NCBI RefSeq assembly: GCF_022436675.1
Contig: NZ_JAKUJZ010000005.1
Location: forward strand, 1-64,000
Direction of reading: 5' to 3'
Length of the DNA: 64,000 nt
Origin: Rheinheimera hassiensis
Lineage (GTDB): Bacteria; Pseudomonadota; Gammaproteobacteria; Enterobacterales; Alteromonadaceae
In this document: piece by piece, positions 9,517 through 19,464 of the stretch
How the letters are laid out: each line of letters begins with the position of its first letter
How positions within the stretch are numbered: position 1 is the stretch's first letter
Translations under genes and position numbers: made by a program
Notes under the pieces: generated by a model
The model's database searches: none
What the model was told of the DNA's origin: nothing
Seen by the model: only the letters and a program-made list of their open reading frames with translations

Positions 9517-12500
9517 TCAGAAGCGATAACTCACACCTAATTTGAGACGCCAGGTTGATTGCTCCGGCTCATATTTATCCCAGTTATCGGTAATTGGGTC
9601 TCTGAACGGTTTTTCATAAATATAACGGCCCTCACTGTCTAACCCGCCAAAATCAACTATAGAGTTAGTCGTGTACTCCATACGGCGAACTTCCCCTTTA
9701 GAACTATCTATCAGGTTAAGCAAGTTACTAATGGTAAAATAGAATGAACCTTTATGACCTTTCGCAAAACCAGGTAAATCTTGTTGGAATTGGAAATCTA
9801 AAGTATTCGTCCAAGGGGTTTCACCCACACCTTTAGGAGCAAAACCACCTGCATACTTACCCAAGCCAACCTGATTTAGGTAGGACATGATTTCATCATA
9901 TTGCATGCCGTCAGGGCTAATATTTGGGTCATCAACACCTGTTGGTACGTAAACTAAATAAGCACTGCTACTGAAGAACTTTGAGTTATCACCAAAGCCA
10001 CGGTCTTGGTATAAACCAAAAGTACGGCTGAAATGCGTACCTGAGCGCCTCTGGAAAAACAGATTAAACTTAGAGTCATAACCTTCAAAGAACTGGTGCG
10101 TGTAACCTAAAACTAATTTCAGTGAGTGTTGGATTTCATAGTCAGCACGGCCTATTAACGTTTCGTTTCTATCAACAACAACATTATATTGATAGTTTGA
10201 ATCCGCAGTCGATGAAGTTCCTGGCGTACCTTCATTAATATCTTGGTAGGTGTAAGATGCATAAGCAGTAAATCCACTATCCCAATTTTTGTTGAAGCTA
10301 GTCGTGAAAATTAACGCATCGCCGCTACTTTTTTCATTAGTGAGCATTAAATCATAATGATTTTCTTTAGCTGTAGGATCACATGGTTGATAGATATTAA
10401 CGCCAGCACTTGTTTCCCCGTCCTTACAACGAGACACATCAGTCCAACGGTTGTTATCAACCATCCACTTCTTCATAACCTCAGCAGAAAAGTTAACATC
10501 TTCAACTACATTTGGCACAGAGAAAACATAGTCAGCACCTACACGAGCAATCCAATCAGAAGGAATTTTATAGTTAGGATCAATAAAGTTAGTGAAACCA
10601 TCACCAGGGAACATAGCATCTTGAACGTTTTGCGGCACAGTTAAAGACGTAACATTAGATAAATGCGAGGTACCAGCAACTGCTGCATCATAACTAACCA
10701 ATGTTGTGCCATCGTTTGAAAATGAGTTGGAGATATAAACATTGGGTTTACCTCCAGAGAAGCGTCCAAAACCAGCACTCAAGGTTAAGTCGTCGGTAGC
10801 CGTCCATTTTACGTTAACACGTGGCATTAAAATTGACAGGCCATCCAAATTCTCCTGATTAGAAAAACCGTAACGACCAACAAAAGTATCATTCAATGCT
10901 GGCTTATCACTTACGAAGAAACGCTCGTAGCGTAAACCCAAACCAATTTCAATATCATCATTAAAATACCACTGGTCCTGAACATACAGGTTGGCAGACC
11001 CGAAAGTAAACTCAGCTGCAGCATCACTTGCAACATTAGTGTAAGCATTATCATATGTAAACTGGCTGGCAGAACCAGCTTCAAAAGCATCGATGTTTTC
11101 GAAAGTCCAAACACCTAAAGCTCTGCGAACAAAAGCATTGTAAACATCAAGTGAAGCGTACTCACCACCGAACTTCAAGCTGTGATCACCAACTAAGTAA
11201 TTGAATTTAACACCAAATTTTAATTCATCAGTATTCAACGCATTGGCATGGCGAGCCTCATCCGGACCAAAGTTCAATAAACTACGGATCACTATTTCGC
11301 CGTATTCTTCAGTTTTATTGCCCGAAACAGAATCTACAGATTTAAGATTAATATAAGCTTCACTTGACAGATCAGGAGTCCAGTCAGAGAACAGTGCAGC
11401 ACGATACATATCCATTTTTTGCGTATAGGTATACCAGTGCGTATCAAGGTTTAATACACCGTTACTACTTGTTGTCTGGTTACGGACTGAACTACCTTCG
11501 CTTGAGTTATAAGTAAAAGCCGCACGATGCTCGTGGTTGATATTCCAGTCAAGTTTAACAAGAATACTTTCGTCTTTGATTTCTGGGGAGTTTCCCCATG
11601 AACCGATATCATCAATGCCATAACGTGACTGAGCGATCGCTTTGACGCGCGCTAACTCAGCTTCAGTTATCGTTGCTTCGTTTATCGCGCCGCTTCCCTT
11701 CGGCCCAGCAGTAACCTGAGCAGGTTCAGTGGTCTTCTCGTAAGCACCGAAAAAGAACAACGTATCTTTAATTAACGGCCCACCTAAAGTTAAACTATAT
11801 GTGTCACGTTCGAAATCTAAGTCTGACTCGACACCAGTCTTTGGATTTTTTGATTTGCCAGCCCATGAGTCTGACATTTTTTCATATGTCAAAGAGCCGG
11901 TAAATTCATTGGTACCTGACTTAGTTACTGCATTAATACGACCGCCACTAAAATTACCTTCAGCAGCATCAAAAGGTGCTACGTCAACAGAGATCTGCTC
12001 AATTGCATCAATAGAAATAGGTGAGCGCTGTGTAGGATAGCCGTTGCTATTTAAACCAAAATCATCGTTTACACCAACACCATCGATAGTGGTACTGTTA
12101 TATTTTGGGTTACTACCCGCAATACTCATTTCAGCATTAGCACCAGGTAGGATGTTTGCATACGGATTCATCCGTGCGACTTCTTTTAAATCGCGGTTAA
12201 ATGTTGGCGAATTAGCGATATCATCTTCACCAAAATAACTACTACTGCCTGCATTATTACTACCAACAATTCTGGTTCCAGAAACAGACACTCTCTCAAT
12301 TTGTTCTAGTTGAGCATTTAAACGTAACGTTTCACCAAGTGAAATAAAGATATTTTCGTAGGTTTTAGCGCCTGCGGAGCCAGTAATAGTAATAGTATAG
12401 GGACCACCAACTCGCAGACCTGAACTAGAAAATGCACCTGAAGAATTTGTAGTAGCAATAGATCTTGTACCAGATGGCACATGAACAATTTCAACTTTGG

Positions 12501-12630
12501 TATTTGGTGCAACTTCACCATTCTGTGTAACAATGTTACCGCGAATCGACGATGTAGTTTCCTGCGCCATTGCTATATTAGTAGCACCTAAAGCCAGCGT
12601 TACTGCAAGCGCTATACTCTTAACTTTCAT
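9517..12630 (-). CDS. Oar-like TonB-dependent receptor (copy 2)
   Basis: This 1037-residue paralogue of the 6129-9209 gene has the same plan: signal peptide MKVKSIALAVTLALG with cleavage near AMAQ, a carboxypeptidase-regulatory-like domain (about 28-112), a plug with VGVNDDFGLN and AVTKSGTNEFTG, a large barrel and a C-terminal LGVSYRF. Both copies share the phrases [13 protein letters not shown] and FNRDLK or MNRDIK, but the barrel loops differ strongly, which suggests different ligands. Each copy has its own leader and terminator, so they are separate transcripts, possibly under shared control. Confidence 0.9.
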   Translation of the reverse strand: MKVKSIALAVTLALGATNIAMAQETTSSIRGNIVTQNGEVAPNTKVEIVHVPSGTRSIATTNSSGAFSSSGLRVGGPYTITITGSAGAKTYENIFISLGETLRLNAQLEQIERVSVSGTRIVGSNNAGSSSYFGEDDIANSPTFNRDLKEVARMNPYANILPGANAEMSIAGSNPKYNSTTIDGVGVNDDFGLNSNGYPTQRSPISIDAIEQISVDVAPFDAAEGNFSGGRINAVTKSGTNEFTGSLTYEKMSDSWAGKSKNPKTGVESDLDFERDTYSLTLGGPLIKDTLFFFGAYEKTTEPAQVTAGPKGSGAINEATITEAELARVKAIAQSRYGIDDIGSWGNSPEIKDESILVKLDWNINHEHRAAFTYNSSEGSSVRNQTTSSNGVLNLDTHWYTYTQKMDMYRAALFSDWTPDLSSEAYINLKSVDSVSGNKTEEYGEIVIRSLLNFGPDEARHANALNTDELKFGVKFNYLVGDHSLKFGGEYASLDVYNAFVRRALGVWTFENIDAFEAGSASQFTYDNAYTNVASDAAAEFTFGSANLYVQDQWYFNDDIEIGLGLRYERFFVSDKPALNDTFVGRYGFSNQENLDGLSILMPRVNVKWTATDDLTLSAGFGRFSGGKPNVYISNSFSNDGTTLVSYDAAVAGTSHLSNVTSLTVPQNVQDAMFPGDGFTNFIDPNYKIPSDWIARVGADYVFSVPNVVEDVNFSAEVMKKWMVDNNRWTDVSRCKDGETSAGVNIYQPCDPTAKENHYDLMLTNEKSSGDALIFTTSFNKNWDSGFTAYASYTYQDINEGTPGTSSTADSNYQYNVVVDRNETLIGRADYEIQHSLKLVLGYTHQFFEGYDSKFNLFFQRRSGTHFSRTFGLYQDRGFGDNSKFFSSSAYLVYVPTGVDDPNISPDGMQYDEIMSYLNQVGLGKYAGGFAPKGVGETPWTNTLDFQFQQDLPGFAKGHKGSFYFTISNLLNLIDSSKGEVRRMEYTTNSIVDFGGLDSEGRYIYEKPFRDPITDNWDKYEPEQSTWRLKLGVSYRF

Positions 12631-12815
12631 ATCGTTTTTCTCACCTGATAATTATAGGTATTTATTTAAATCTATTTGAATACAGAATGCTGCTTCAATT
12701 TGAGGGACAATAGTAACCAAACCATATTACATTTTTCTTACGCTTAACCATTTTCCGGGAACTTTTTTCCCTCTTCATGGCCTAAGGCGATTTGCCATAT
12801 AAGTGTAACATAGCA
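12628..12815 (-). promoter_or_regulatory. 5' leader/promoter region of TonB receptor 2 (paralogous copy)
   Basis: Second copy of the roughly 180-base leader seen at 9207-9390. It lies in the 331-base gap between this receptor and the divergent secreted phosphatase gene, so the remaining 140 bases (12816-12961) must carry that gene's promoter. No other feature is visible in the gap. Confidence 0.7.
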
Positions 12816-12961
12816 GGTCTGAGTTGCGCACTATGCCGGCCTGAATTGGCTATAAAAAAAGCGACTTAACCAGCGTTTTCATTCATTTACCGGCAGTTAC
12901 TGGTTTTTATTACTCTGGCACTTTATGCTATTCGCCTGTCTGATTTACTAATCTGTTGCCG

Positions 12962-14149
12962 ATGAAAAAAACTTTATCTTCTGTCTGCTTTAGCACCTTA
13001 ATCAGCCTTGGAGCGTCTTCAAATATGCACGCCACCGAAGTTACCTTTGCTACTTTTAATGTCAGCATGGAAGCCCAGAATTATTTACCCAGAGGCCAAA
13101 CCGGCAGCCCTGCTGTGCTGGCAGAGTTACTGCAAACCGATAACCAGCCGCAAATTCGTAATATTGCTAATATTATCCAGTTGGTGCGCCCTGATGTGCT
13201 ATTGCTGAATGAATTTGACTATATCGCCGATAGTAATAAAGGCATAAAAGCTTTTATTAAAAACTACCTGAACAAACCGCAAGGCACTGCTGAGGCCATT
13301 AACTATCCCTACTTCTACTACAACACAGTAAATACCGGCCAACCCAGCCCTTATGATTTAGATAACGATGGTAAAGCAACCGGCATAGGAGCAGACGCCT
13401 GGGGCTTTGGTTTTTATCCGGGCCAGTATGGTATGGTGCTGTTGTCGAAATACCCGATAGATATCGCCAAGGTACGCACTTTTCAGCAGTTTAAATGGAA
13501 AGATATGCCAGGCTTTATGCCAACCCAAAAAGCCGATGGCAGCCCCTGGTATAGTAAAGATGCCTGGGCAGAGTTTCCGCTTTCATCTAAAAGCCACTGG
13601 GATATTCCGCTCAATATTAACGGCAAAGCTGTGCATGTATTAGCCAGCCACCCGACGCCACCGGTATTTGACGGTGAGGAAAACCGTAACGGCATTCGTA
13701 ACCACGACGAAATACGTCTATGGGCTGATTATTTAACGCCAGAAAAAGCAGCTTATATATACGATGACAACGGCCACAAAGGCGGATTAGCAGAAACCGC
13801 CAGCTTTGTGCTGCTGGGCGATCAAAATGCATCGGCTGATAATGAAGGCAATGCCTTAAATAGTGGTATTAATGCGTTATATAACCACCCGCGGGTTAAC
13901 AGCAGCATGCCACCAGCAAGCAAGGGCGGCGCTGAGCATACGCCTGATAACGCCAAGGCAGCCTATCACACAGCGGAGTGGCGGATGCGAGCTGATTATG
14001 TGCTACCGTCAAAAGCAGGTTTTGTGATTAAAGACAGCGGAATATTCTGGCCGGTAAAAGCCGATCCACTTTACCCACTAGTTGGTTCACGTGGAGCCAG
14101 CTCGGATCACCGCCTGGTGTGGGTTAAGCTTGCACTCAGCGCTGAGTAA
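12962..14149 (+). CDS. Secreted endonuclease/exonuclease/phosphatase-family hydrolase
   Basis: This 395-residue protein has an N-terminal signal peptide ending near NMHA. The EEP-fold motifs appear in order: TFNVSME, LLNEFDY (metal-binding Glu), GDQNAS (Asp/Asn pair) and C-terminal SSDHRLVWVKL (catalytic Asp-His). The family cuts phosphodiesters or removes phosphate, so a periplasmic or extracellular nuclease or phosphatase is likely; the substrate cannot be fixed. The ATG at 12962 was preferred over an in-frame TTG six bases earlier because the signal peptide then starts with MKKTLS. It diverges from the TonB receptor genes, which suggests possible joint use in nutrient scavenging. Confidence 0.85.
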   Translation: MKKTLSSVCFSTLISLGASSNMHATEVTFATFNVSMEAQNYLPRGQTGSPAVLAELLQTDNQPQIRNIANIIQLVRPDVLLLNEFDYIADSNKGIKAFIKNYLNKPQGTAEAINYPYFYYNTVNTGQPSPYDLDNDGKATGIGADAWGFGFYPGQYGMVLLSKYPIDIAKVRTFQQFKWKDMPGFMPTQKADGSPWYSKDAWAEFPLSSKSHWDIPLNINGKAVHVLASHPTPPVFDGEENRNGIRNHDEIRLWADYLTPEKAAYIYDDNGHKGGLAETASFVLLGDQNASADNEGNALNSGINALYNHPRVNSSMPPASKGGAEHTPDNAKAAYHTAEWRMRADYVLPSKAGFVIKDSGIFWPVKADPLYPLVGSRGASSDHRLVWVKLALSAE

Positions 14150-14171
14150 TCAGCACTGAGTCTGGCGGGCA

Positions 14172-15254
14172 TCAGAATTTTAATACCAGGTTTTGCACAT
14201 GTACTGTTACTTCTTCACGGTCATGGTACAAGTGCTTAACCTGCAAGCGGAATTTAATATCTGCATCTGCAAGTCGCTGCTCAAGCTGGGTTAATATATC
14301 CGTTACGGTTTCATAGCGTTTTTTCATCGGCAGTTTTAAATTAAACATGGCTTCCTGACACCAGCCATTAATTAACCAATCTCCCATCCGTTCAGCCACC
14401 CGCTGCGGCTGCTCAATCATGTCGCAGACAACCCAGTACACATTTTTTTTCTGCGGTTCAAACTTGAAACCATCAACCATTAAATGCTTAACCTGACCGG
14501 TTTCCATCAGCGATTCTGCCATAGGGCCATTATCAATAGCCGTTACCATCATGCTGCGCTTTACCAGCTGATAGGTCCAGCCGCCGGGGCTGGCACCAAG
14601 ATCTACCGCATTTACACCACCCGATAAACGCTTATCCCACTCATGCTTAGGAATAAACTGGATAAAGGCTTCCTCCAGCTTTAATGTACTGCGGCTTGGC
14701 GCTTCGTTGGGGAACTTCAGCCGCATAATGCCATTTTCCAGCGGGCTGTTGTTTTCGGGGTACGACAAGCCAACATAACCTTGCTGGCCGGTTAATAAAA
14801 ACAGGTGCAGTACAGGTGCGCGCTTTTGCTCTTTTGGTAATAACACCCCGGCCTGGCGTAATGACTGGCGCAGTGGCACGGTGAGTTTACGTGCCAGTGT
14901 TGATAAGGTTTTACCGTCGTTGGTTTCCGGATACTCAACCCTTATTTCACCACAACCGCTTAACTCTGCACCAAGCACGGTCTCTATTACCGGTGCAATA
15001 CGATCTGCCGGCGGCAATTCAAGCAACTCAGCCAGCAACAGGCTCCACTGACGGATAAAGATAAACTGCTCAAACGGATAATCGCGGTAAAACTGCGCCA
15101 GGCTGTCAGCATCATAAGCTTCAAAAATCACGTAGGCACTGTCAGCGCTTAATTTGCAGTAACCAAATACATTATGCAAAGCAGCTTTGTGCTGAATTTC
15201 GGCTACGCATTCTTTTTCAAAACCGGCGCGGCAGTACAGTAATAATTGTTTCAT
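14172..15254 (-). CDS. rlmM: 23S rRNA (cytidine-2498-2'-O)-methyltransferase
   Basis: Methylates the 2'-OH of C2498 in 23S rRNA. This 360-residue protein has an N-terminal THUMP-like half and a C-terminal Rossmann methyltransferase with SAM motif DLGASPGGWTYQL and the following VVCDMIEQP. The length matches E. coli RlmM (ygdE). The ATG at 15254 follows GGAG and sits one base after the ygdD stop, so translation is probably coupled. Gene order gcvA-ygdD-rlmM is as in E. coli. Confidence 0.93.
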   Translation of the reverse strand: MKQLLLYCRAGFEKECVAEIQHKAALHNVFGYCKLSADSAYVIFEAYDADSLAQFYRDYPFEQFIFIRQWSLLLAELLELPPADRIAPVIETVLGAELSGCGEIRVEYPETNDGKTLSTLARKLTVPLRQSLRQAGVLLPKEQKRAPVLHLFLLTGQQGYVGLSYPENNSPLENGIMRLKFPNEAPSRSTLKLEEAFIQFIPKHEWDKRLSGGVNAVDLGASPGGWTYQLVKRSMMVTAIDNGPMAESLMETGQVKHLMVDGFKFEPQKKNVYWVVCDMIEQPQRVAERMGDWLINGWCQEAMFNLKLPMKKRYETVTDILTQLEQRLADADIKFRLQVKHLYHDREEVTVHVQNLVLKF

Positions 15255-15255
15255 G

Positions 15256-15630
15256 TTAACTCCGCCGCCAGGCACTTACAGCAAACAGCAGCCAGGCAGC
15301 AATAAGCAACTGGCCACCGATAGGCGCCAGTTGTGAATAATAAAACGGCAGTGCAAACACACCTGCCAGTATAGTCCAGACAAAAAACCACAGCCCCAGA
15401 TGCCAGACAACCGCCACCAGCTTAACCAATTTAGCGTCGGTGCGTTGCTGCCCTATCGCCAGCAACGCCAAAGCATGAAATGCCAGCATCGCAAGGGCGC
15501 TTATTGTCCGGGATATAGCCTCTGCATTTAACTGCCCTTGCCATAAATGCATCAGCACTGCACTTAACCCCACTACTGCGCCACCATATAAAGCAGTGAC
15601 GCTATTACTTAGCTGCCAAAAGTACTTCAT
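15256..15630 (-). CDS. ygdD: DUF423 membrane protein (YgdD family)
   Basis: This 124-residue protein has four hydrophobic helices; an AALMAF-type DUF423 core is visible as SALAMLAFHALALLAIG, with LPFYYSQLAPIGGQL near the end. The function is unknown across the family. The ATG at 15630 is preceded by AGGA. Its first 26 bases overlap the end of the hydrolase gene upstream, and its stop is one base before rlmM. Confidence 0.88.
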   Translation of the reverse strand: MKYFWQLSNSVTALYGGAVVGLSAVLMHLWQGQLNAEAISRTISALAMLAFHALALLAIGQQRTDAKLVKLVAVVWHLGLWFFVWTILAGVFALPFYYSQLAPIGGQLLIAAWLLFAVSAWRRS

Positions 15631-16243
15631 CAATATTCCTGCTGCAAAATTGCGCGGCGTCACTAATCAGTTGTTGCTGTGTCAGGCCGCTTTTTACTCT
15701 GGGTTTAAAATCATGATCGCCATCTGCCAGCCAGTGTGTTGTTACTTTAGGCCATTGCATGGCGGCCAGTTCGGCTTTAGAGCCAAAAGCATCCCGCTCG
15801 CCCTGGGCAATAAATAACGGGCAAGCCAACTGTGCAAAATGCTCTGTGCGCCAGCTTTGCTTTCTCGGCGGGTGAAACGGATAACCAAAGGCAAATATCG
15901 CTTTTACGTTACTATGTTGGCTTAGCATACTAGCTACCCGGCCGCCCATCGATTTGCCGCCGATAAATAACGGTAAATCCGTCGGGCAGTTATCCAGCCG
16001 GCGGCTGAATTCAGCCAGCAATAGCGGCATTTTATCCGGTAAGCTGCGCTTACCGCTGTCGACATAGCGCTGCATATAAGCAAAGTTAAAGCGCCATACT
16101 TCTATATTAAATGCCGCCAGTTGCTGTGACAGCTGCTGCATAAAGCCACTGCTGGCACCAGCGCCGGCACCATGAGCTAACAGTAAGCGGGCTTTGGCTG
16201 TTACGACCTTATTAATTAACACGTCAGTCAAGGGCAACCGCAT
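15605..16243 (-). CDS. Alpha/beta hydrolase (KANL3/Tex30-like)
   Basis: This protein of about 212 residues has an HGAGAGASSGFMQQL oxyanion region, the nucleophile elbow GGKSMGGR and a late catalytic His in DGDHDFKPR. This is the dienelactone-hydrolase-like family related to KANL3/Tex30. Substrate unknown. The ATG at 16243 overlaps the gcvA 3' end by 20 bases; an upstream TTG (16264) is also in frame. It is inserted between gcvA and ygdD, which are neighbours in E. coli, and overlaps both, so it is a full member of the operon. Confidence 0.82.
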   Translation of the reverse strand: MRLPLTDVLINKVVTAKARLLLAHGAGAGASSGFMQQLSQQLAAFNIEVWRFNFAYMQRYVDSGKRSLPDKMPLLLAEFSRRLDNCPTDLPLFIGGKSMGGRVASMLSQHSNVKAIFAFGYPFHPPRKQSWRTEHFAQLACPLFIAQGERDAFGSKAELAAMQWPKVTTHWLADGDHDFKPRVKSGLTQQQLISDAAQFCSRNIDEVLLAAK

Positions 16244-17159
16244 TGGTAAACTGCTGTTCTGCAAAAGCGGCTTGCTCAGCTTCTACCATCGATACCATCC
16301 ACTGGCGAAACGCAGTAATTTTACCCAGCTCAGTCTGGCTTTCACGGCAAACTAAATAATAAGCATCTTTAGAAATTAGCACATGGTTAAACGGCACTAT
16401 TAAGCGACCTGAGTTTATATCTGGCCTCGCCAGCACGTTATGCGCCAATGCCACACCCTGGCCATGAATAGCTGCCTGCAACACCATGGAAGAGTGGCTG
16501 AAAATAGGCCCCTGATTAACATTAAAATGCTTAAAGCCTTGCGTAGTAAACCAGGCTTTCCAGGCACGGCGCGAACCGTCATGCAGTAAATTGTGATATT
16601 GCAAATCAGTGGGCTCTGACAATGGCTTAGTGCTGTTTAATAACAGTGGTGAGCACACCGGCAGTAAGTATTCAGTATGCAATTTATCTGCATGCAAATT
16701 GCGCCAGGTGCCACGGCCATAATAAATCGCCACGTCAACGTCATCGGTCAGTGAACCTTCGTCTAAATCCACGGCTTTAATGCGTACATCTATATCCGGG
16801 TGTTGTTCACTAAACTGGTTTAACCTTGGCACTAACCACTGAATAGCAAAACTCGGCTGCAGGCTTACAGTTAACGAGCCTTTGGCACCGCGCGCCAACA
16901 GTTTTTCGGTAGATTCATGCAGCTGCAAAAATATTTCTTTAATATCCAGAAAATAGCTTTGGCCTTCCTCTGTCAGCAGCAAAGAGCGGTTTTTTCGCAT
17001 AAACAGCTTAAGGCCAAGATGATCCTCCAACGCTTTAATCTGATGGCTGATAGCGGCTTGGGTCACGTACATTTCTTCTGCCGCCTTGGTAAAACTTAAG
17101 TGCCTGGCAGCAGTTTCAAAGGCTTTTAATGCATTAAGCGGGGGCAGACGACGCGCCAT
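16224..17159 (-). CDS. gcvA: LysR-family regulator, GcvA type
   Basis: This 311-residue protein starts MARRLPPLNALKAFE, with a winged helix-turn-helix (AAEEMYVTQAAISHQIKALE, about residues 28-47) and a LysR substrate-binding domain (about 90-300). In E. coli GcvA controls the glycine cleavage operon. The same neighbours (ygdD, rlmM) support orthology, although the GcvA name covers a broad group of paralogues. First gene of the gcvA, hydrolase, ygdD, rlmM operon. Confidence 0.82.
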   Translation of the reverse strand: MARRLPPLNALKAFETAARHLSFTKAAEEMYVTQAAISHQIKALEDHLGLKLFMRKNRSLLLTEEGQSYFLDIKEIFLQLHESTEKLLARGAKGSLTVSLQPSFAIQWLVPRLNQFSEQHPDIDVRIKAVDLDEGSLTDDVDVAIYYGRGTWRNLHADKLHTEYLLPVCSPLLLNSTKPLSEPTDLQYHNLLHDGSRRAWKAWFTTQGFKHFNVNQGPIFSHSSMVLQAAIHGQGVALAHNVLARPDINSGRLIVPFNHVLISKDAYYLVCRESQTELGKITAFRQWMVSMVEAEQAAFAEQQFTNAVALD

Positions 17160-17254
17160 GGTATCTCTTAGATTATTAAATCTGATGATTAAAATTTCTA
17201 ATCCGAATTATAACGCCGTCGTCGCCACTACGCCAGCAACAAGCTAAGCTAAGT

Positions 17255-17527
17255 TTACTTCTCTACTGGCTTGTAGCCCTCAATTTCAACCTCTTCGCCT
17301 TTAAACAGAAAAGCTTCCATTTGTGCTTCTAAAAACTGCCGGTGTTCCGGGTTCATCATATTCAGTTTTTTTTCATTGATAAGCATAATTTGCTTGGCTT
17401 GCCACAGCGCAAAAGCTTCTTTGCTGATGCTGTTAAAAATCTTTTTACCCAGCTCGCCAGGATACAGCTGAAAATCCAGCCCGGCTGCTTCTTTGTTTAG
17501 ATACTCACAAAATACGGTACGGCTCAT
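17255..17527 (-). CDS. yggX: Oxidative damage protection / Fe(II) trafficking protein YggX
   Basis: This 90-residue protein [10 protein letters not shown]... is typical in length and sequence for YggX, which protects iron-sulfur proteins from oxidation and passes iron. The conserved Cys7 and the segments [13 protein letters not shown] and [11 protein letters not shown] are present. The start ATG overlaps the mutY stop as ATGA, giving translational coupling. The mutY-yggX pair is as in E. coli. A longer in-frame extension inside mutY exists but is not coding. Confidence 0.95.
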   Translation of the reverse strand: MSRTVFCEYLNKEAAGLDFQLYPGELGKKIFNSISKEAFALWQAKQIMLINEKKLNMMNPEHRQFLEAQMEAFLFKGEEVEIEGYKPVEK

Positions 17528-18609
17528 AGTGGTTTGTCCTTTTTGTCCGGATTTGCAGCTAATAACTGCTGAAACAGTTGTTTTGCCGGTGCCGACAAGC
17601 CAACCTGAGGAATGGCATTTATTGTAAACCAAGTCGGTGCAGATTGCTCCTGCACCGCAACAGGGGCATGTTTTAGTTTTACCCGCTTTGGCTGGATCCA
17701 TAAATGAAAATGGCTGAAAGTATGGCGAAAGCCTGCCAGCTCTTCGCTGCTTTCAACGTCGAGCGCATTTAATGCAATATATTGCTCACGCTCTGCTGCG
17801 GAGGCAAACTCAATAAAACCAAACAAGCCGCCCCAAAGGCCAGACGCCGGGCGCTGCGACAATAGCACTTTATCGCCGTGCTGTAACAACAACCAGAAGC
17901 TCTGTTTTTCCGGCAGGGCTTTTTTGGCTTTTTTACCAGGATACAATGCATGCTCACCAGCCAGTGCAGCTTGGCACTTTAATTTAAGCGGGCATTCAAC
18001 ACAGCGCGGTTTACTGCGGCTGCACAAAGTAGCGCCAAGATCCATCATTGCCTGATTAAACGCACCTACCCTGTCTTTTGGAGTTAGCTGTTCTGCCAGC
18101 TGCCATAACTGCTGCTCTACCTTCTTCTCACCGGGCCAGCCGGATATAGCAGCAAAACGGGCCAACACACGCTTACAGTTACCATCCAAAATAGGATAAT
18201 GCTGCCCCAGTGCTAAAGATAACACCGCCCCAGCTGTTGAGCGGCCCACGCCCGGCAGCGCCAGCACCTGGTCAAATTCTGTCGGAAAGTCGCCGTTATA
18301 CTGCGCCGCCATAACCTGCGCCGCTTTATGTAAATTGCGCGCCCGGGCGTAGTAGCCAAGGCCGGTCCATAAATGCAGCACCTCATCAAGTGGCGCCTGC
18401 GCCAGAGTATTAATATCGACAAAGCGCGTGGTAAAACGCTGAAAATAAGGAATTACTGTGGCAACCTGGGTTTGCTGCAGCATAACTTCGCTAAGCCAGG
18501 TTTTATACGGGCTTTTATTCAGCTGCCACGGTAGTGTTTTGCGCCCGTGCTGCTGATACCAGCTAACCAGCTGATTTGAAAACCAAACTGCATCCTGTTG
18601 CGCTAACAT
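17524..18609 (-). CDS. mutY: A/G-specific adenine DNA glycosylase
   Basis: Removes adenine mispaired with 8-oxoguanine. In this 361-residue protein the helix-hairpin-helix [12 protein letters not shown] is followed by the catalytic Asp in [10 protein letters not shown], and the catalytic Glu lies in [10 protein letters not shown]. The 4Fe-4S cluster cysteines are in [18 protein letters not shown] (C-x6-C-x2-C-x5-C), and a C-terminal NUDIX-like domain recognises 8-oxoG. Coupled to yggX downstream and divergent from trmB, as in E. coli. Confidence 0.95.
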   Translation of the reverse strand: MLAQQDAVWFSNQLVSWYQQHGRKTLPWQLNKSPYKTWLSEVMLQQTQVATVIPYFQRFTTRFVDINTLAQAPLDEVLHLWTGLGYYARARNLHKAAQVMAAQYNGDFPTEFDQVLALPGVGRSTAGAVLSLALGQHYPILDGNCKRVLARFAAISGWPGEKKVEQQLWQLAEQLTPKDRVGAFNQAMMDLGATLCSRSKPRCVECPLKLKCQAALAGEHALYPGKKAKKALPEKQSFWLLLQHGDKVLLSQRPASGLWGGLFGFIEFASAAEREQYIALNALDVESSEELAGFRHTFSHFHLWIQPKRVKLKHAPVAVQEQSAPTWFTINAIPQVGLSAPAKQLFQQLLAANPDKKDKPL

Positions 18610-18738
18610 AACAGCCCCTGCTTTGAAGATTGCGCGCAGTATAAGCAGCTCTGTTTACCTTGCCAACCATAATCGCGGTTGAGCAAAGCCGCTAATATAA
18701 GGATAATACGCGCCGTTAACGATTATGCGGAGCAACAG

Positions 18739-19464
18739 ATGACAGACAGTACCGGCCAGCAGCAAGACGAACAGGCTGAAAACACCACCTATATGCGCAG
18801 AATACGCTCCTTTGTGCTGCGTGAAGGCCGGCTGACCAAGGGCCAGCAACATGCGCTGGACACCTACTGGGCCGATTACGGTTTAACCTATCAGAGCCAA
18901 CCGCTGCAATTGACAGAGGTATTTGGCCGAGATAATGCCAAAGTGCTGGAAATAGGCTTTGGTATGGGCAAATCGCTGGTGCAGATGGCAAAAGAAGCAC
19001 CGGAAAAAGATTTTATCGGCATTGAAGTGCACCGCCCCGGCGTTGGCGCCTGTTTATCTGAAGCCGTGGCGCAGCAGGTTAATAACCTGAAAGTGTTTGA
19101 ACACGATGCTGTAGAAGTGCTGGAACACAGCATTGCTGATAACAGCCTGGATACCGTGCAGCTGTTTTTCCCTGATCCCTGGCATAAAAAGCGCCACCAT
19201 AAACGCCGTATTGTGCAAAGCGATTTTGTGCAACTGTTACGACGTAAGTTAAAACCAGACGGCGTGTTTCATATGGCTACCGACTGGGAAAACTATGCTG
19301 AACATATGCTCGAAGTTATGCTGGCAGCAGAAGGCTTTACTAATTTATCTGCCGACAATACCTACGTTGAGCGGCCAGAACACCGGCCGCTGACCAAATT
19401 CGAACAACGCGGCCAGCGGTTAGGCCATGGTGTTTGGGATCTGATGTTTAAAAAGGAAAGCTAA
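18739..19464 (+). CDS. trmB: tRNA (guanine-N7-)-methyltransferase
   Basis: Makes m7G46 in tRNA. This 241-residue protein has SAM motif [11 protein letters not shown], then [11 protein letters not shown], the catalytic [14 protein letters not shown] and [10 protein letters not shown], all TrmB signatures. The ATG at 18739, with GGAG eight bases upstream, was chosen over the earlier in-frame ATG at 18679. Divergent from mutY. The stop is immediately followed by the rsmC start. Confidence 0.95.
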   Translation: MTDSTGQQQDEQAENTTYMRRIRSFVLREGRLTKGQQHALDTYWADYGLTYQSQPLQLTEVFGRDNAKVLEIGFGMGKSLVQMAKEAPEKDFIGIEVHRPGVGACLSEAVAQQVNNLKVFEHDAVEVLEHSIADNSLDTVQLFFPDPWHKKRHHKRRIVQSDFVQLLRRKLKPDGVFHMATDWENYAEHMLEVMLAAEGFTNLSADNTYVERPEHRPLTKFEQRGQRLGHGVWDLMFKKES

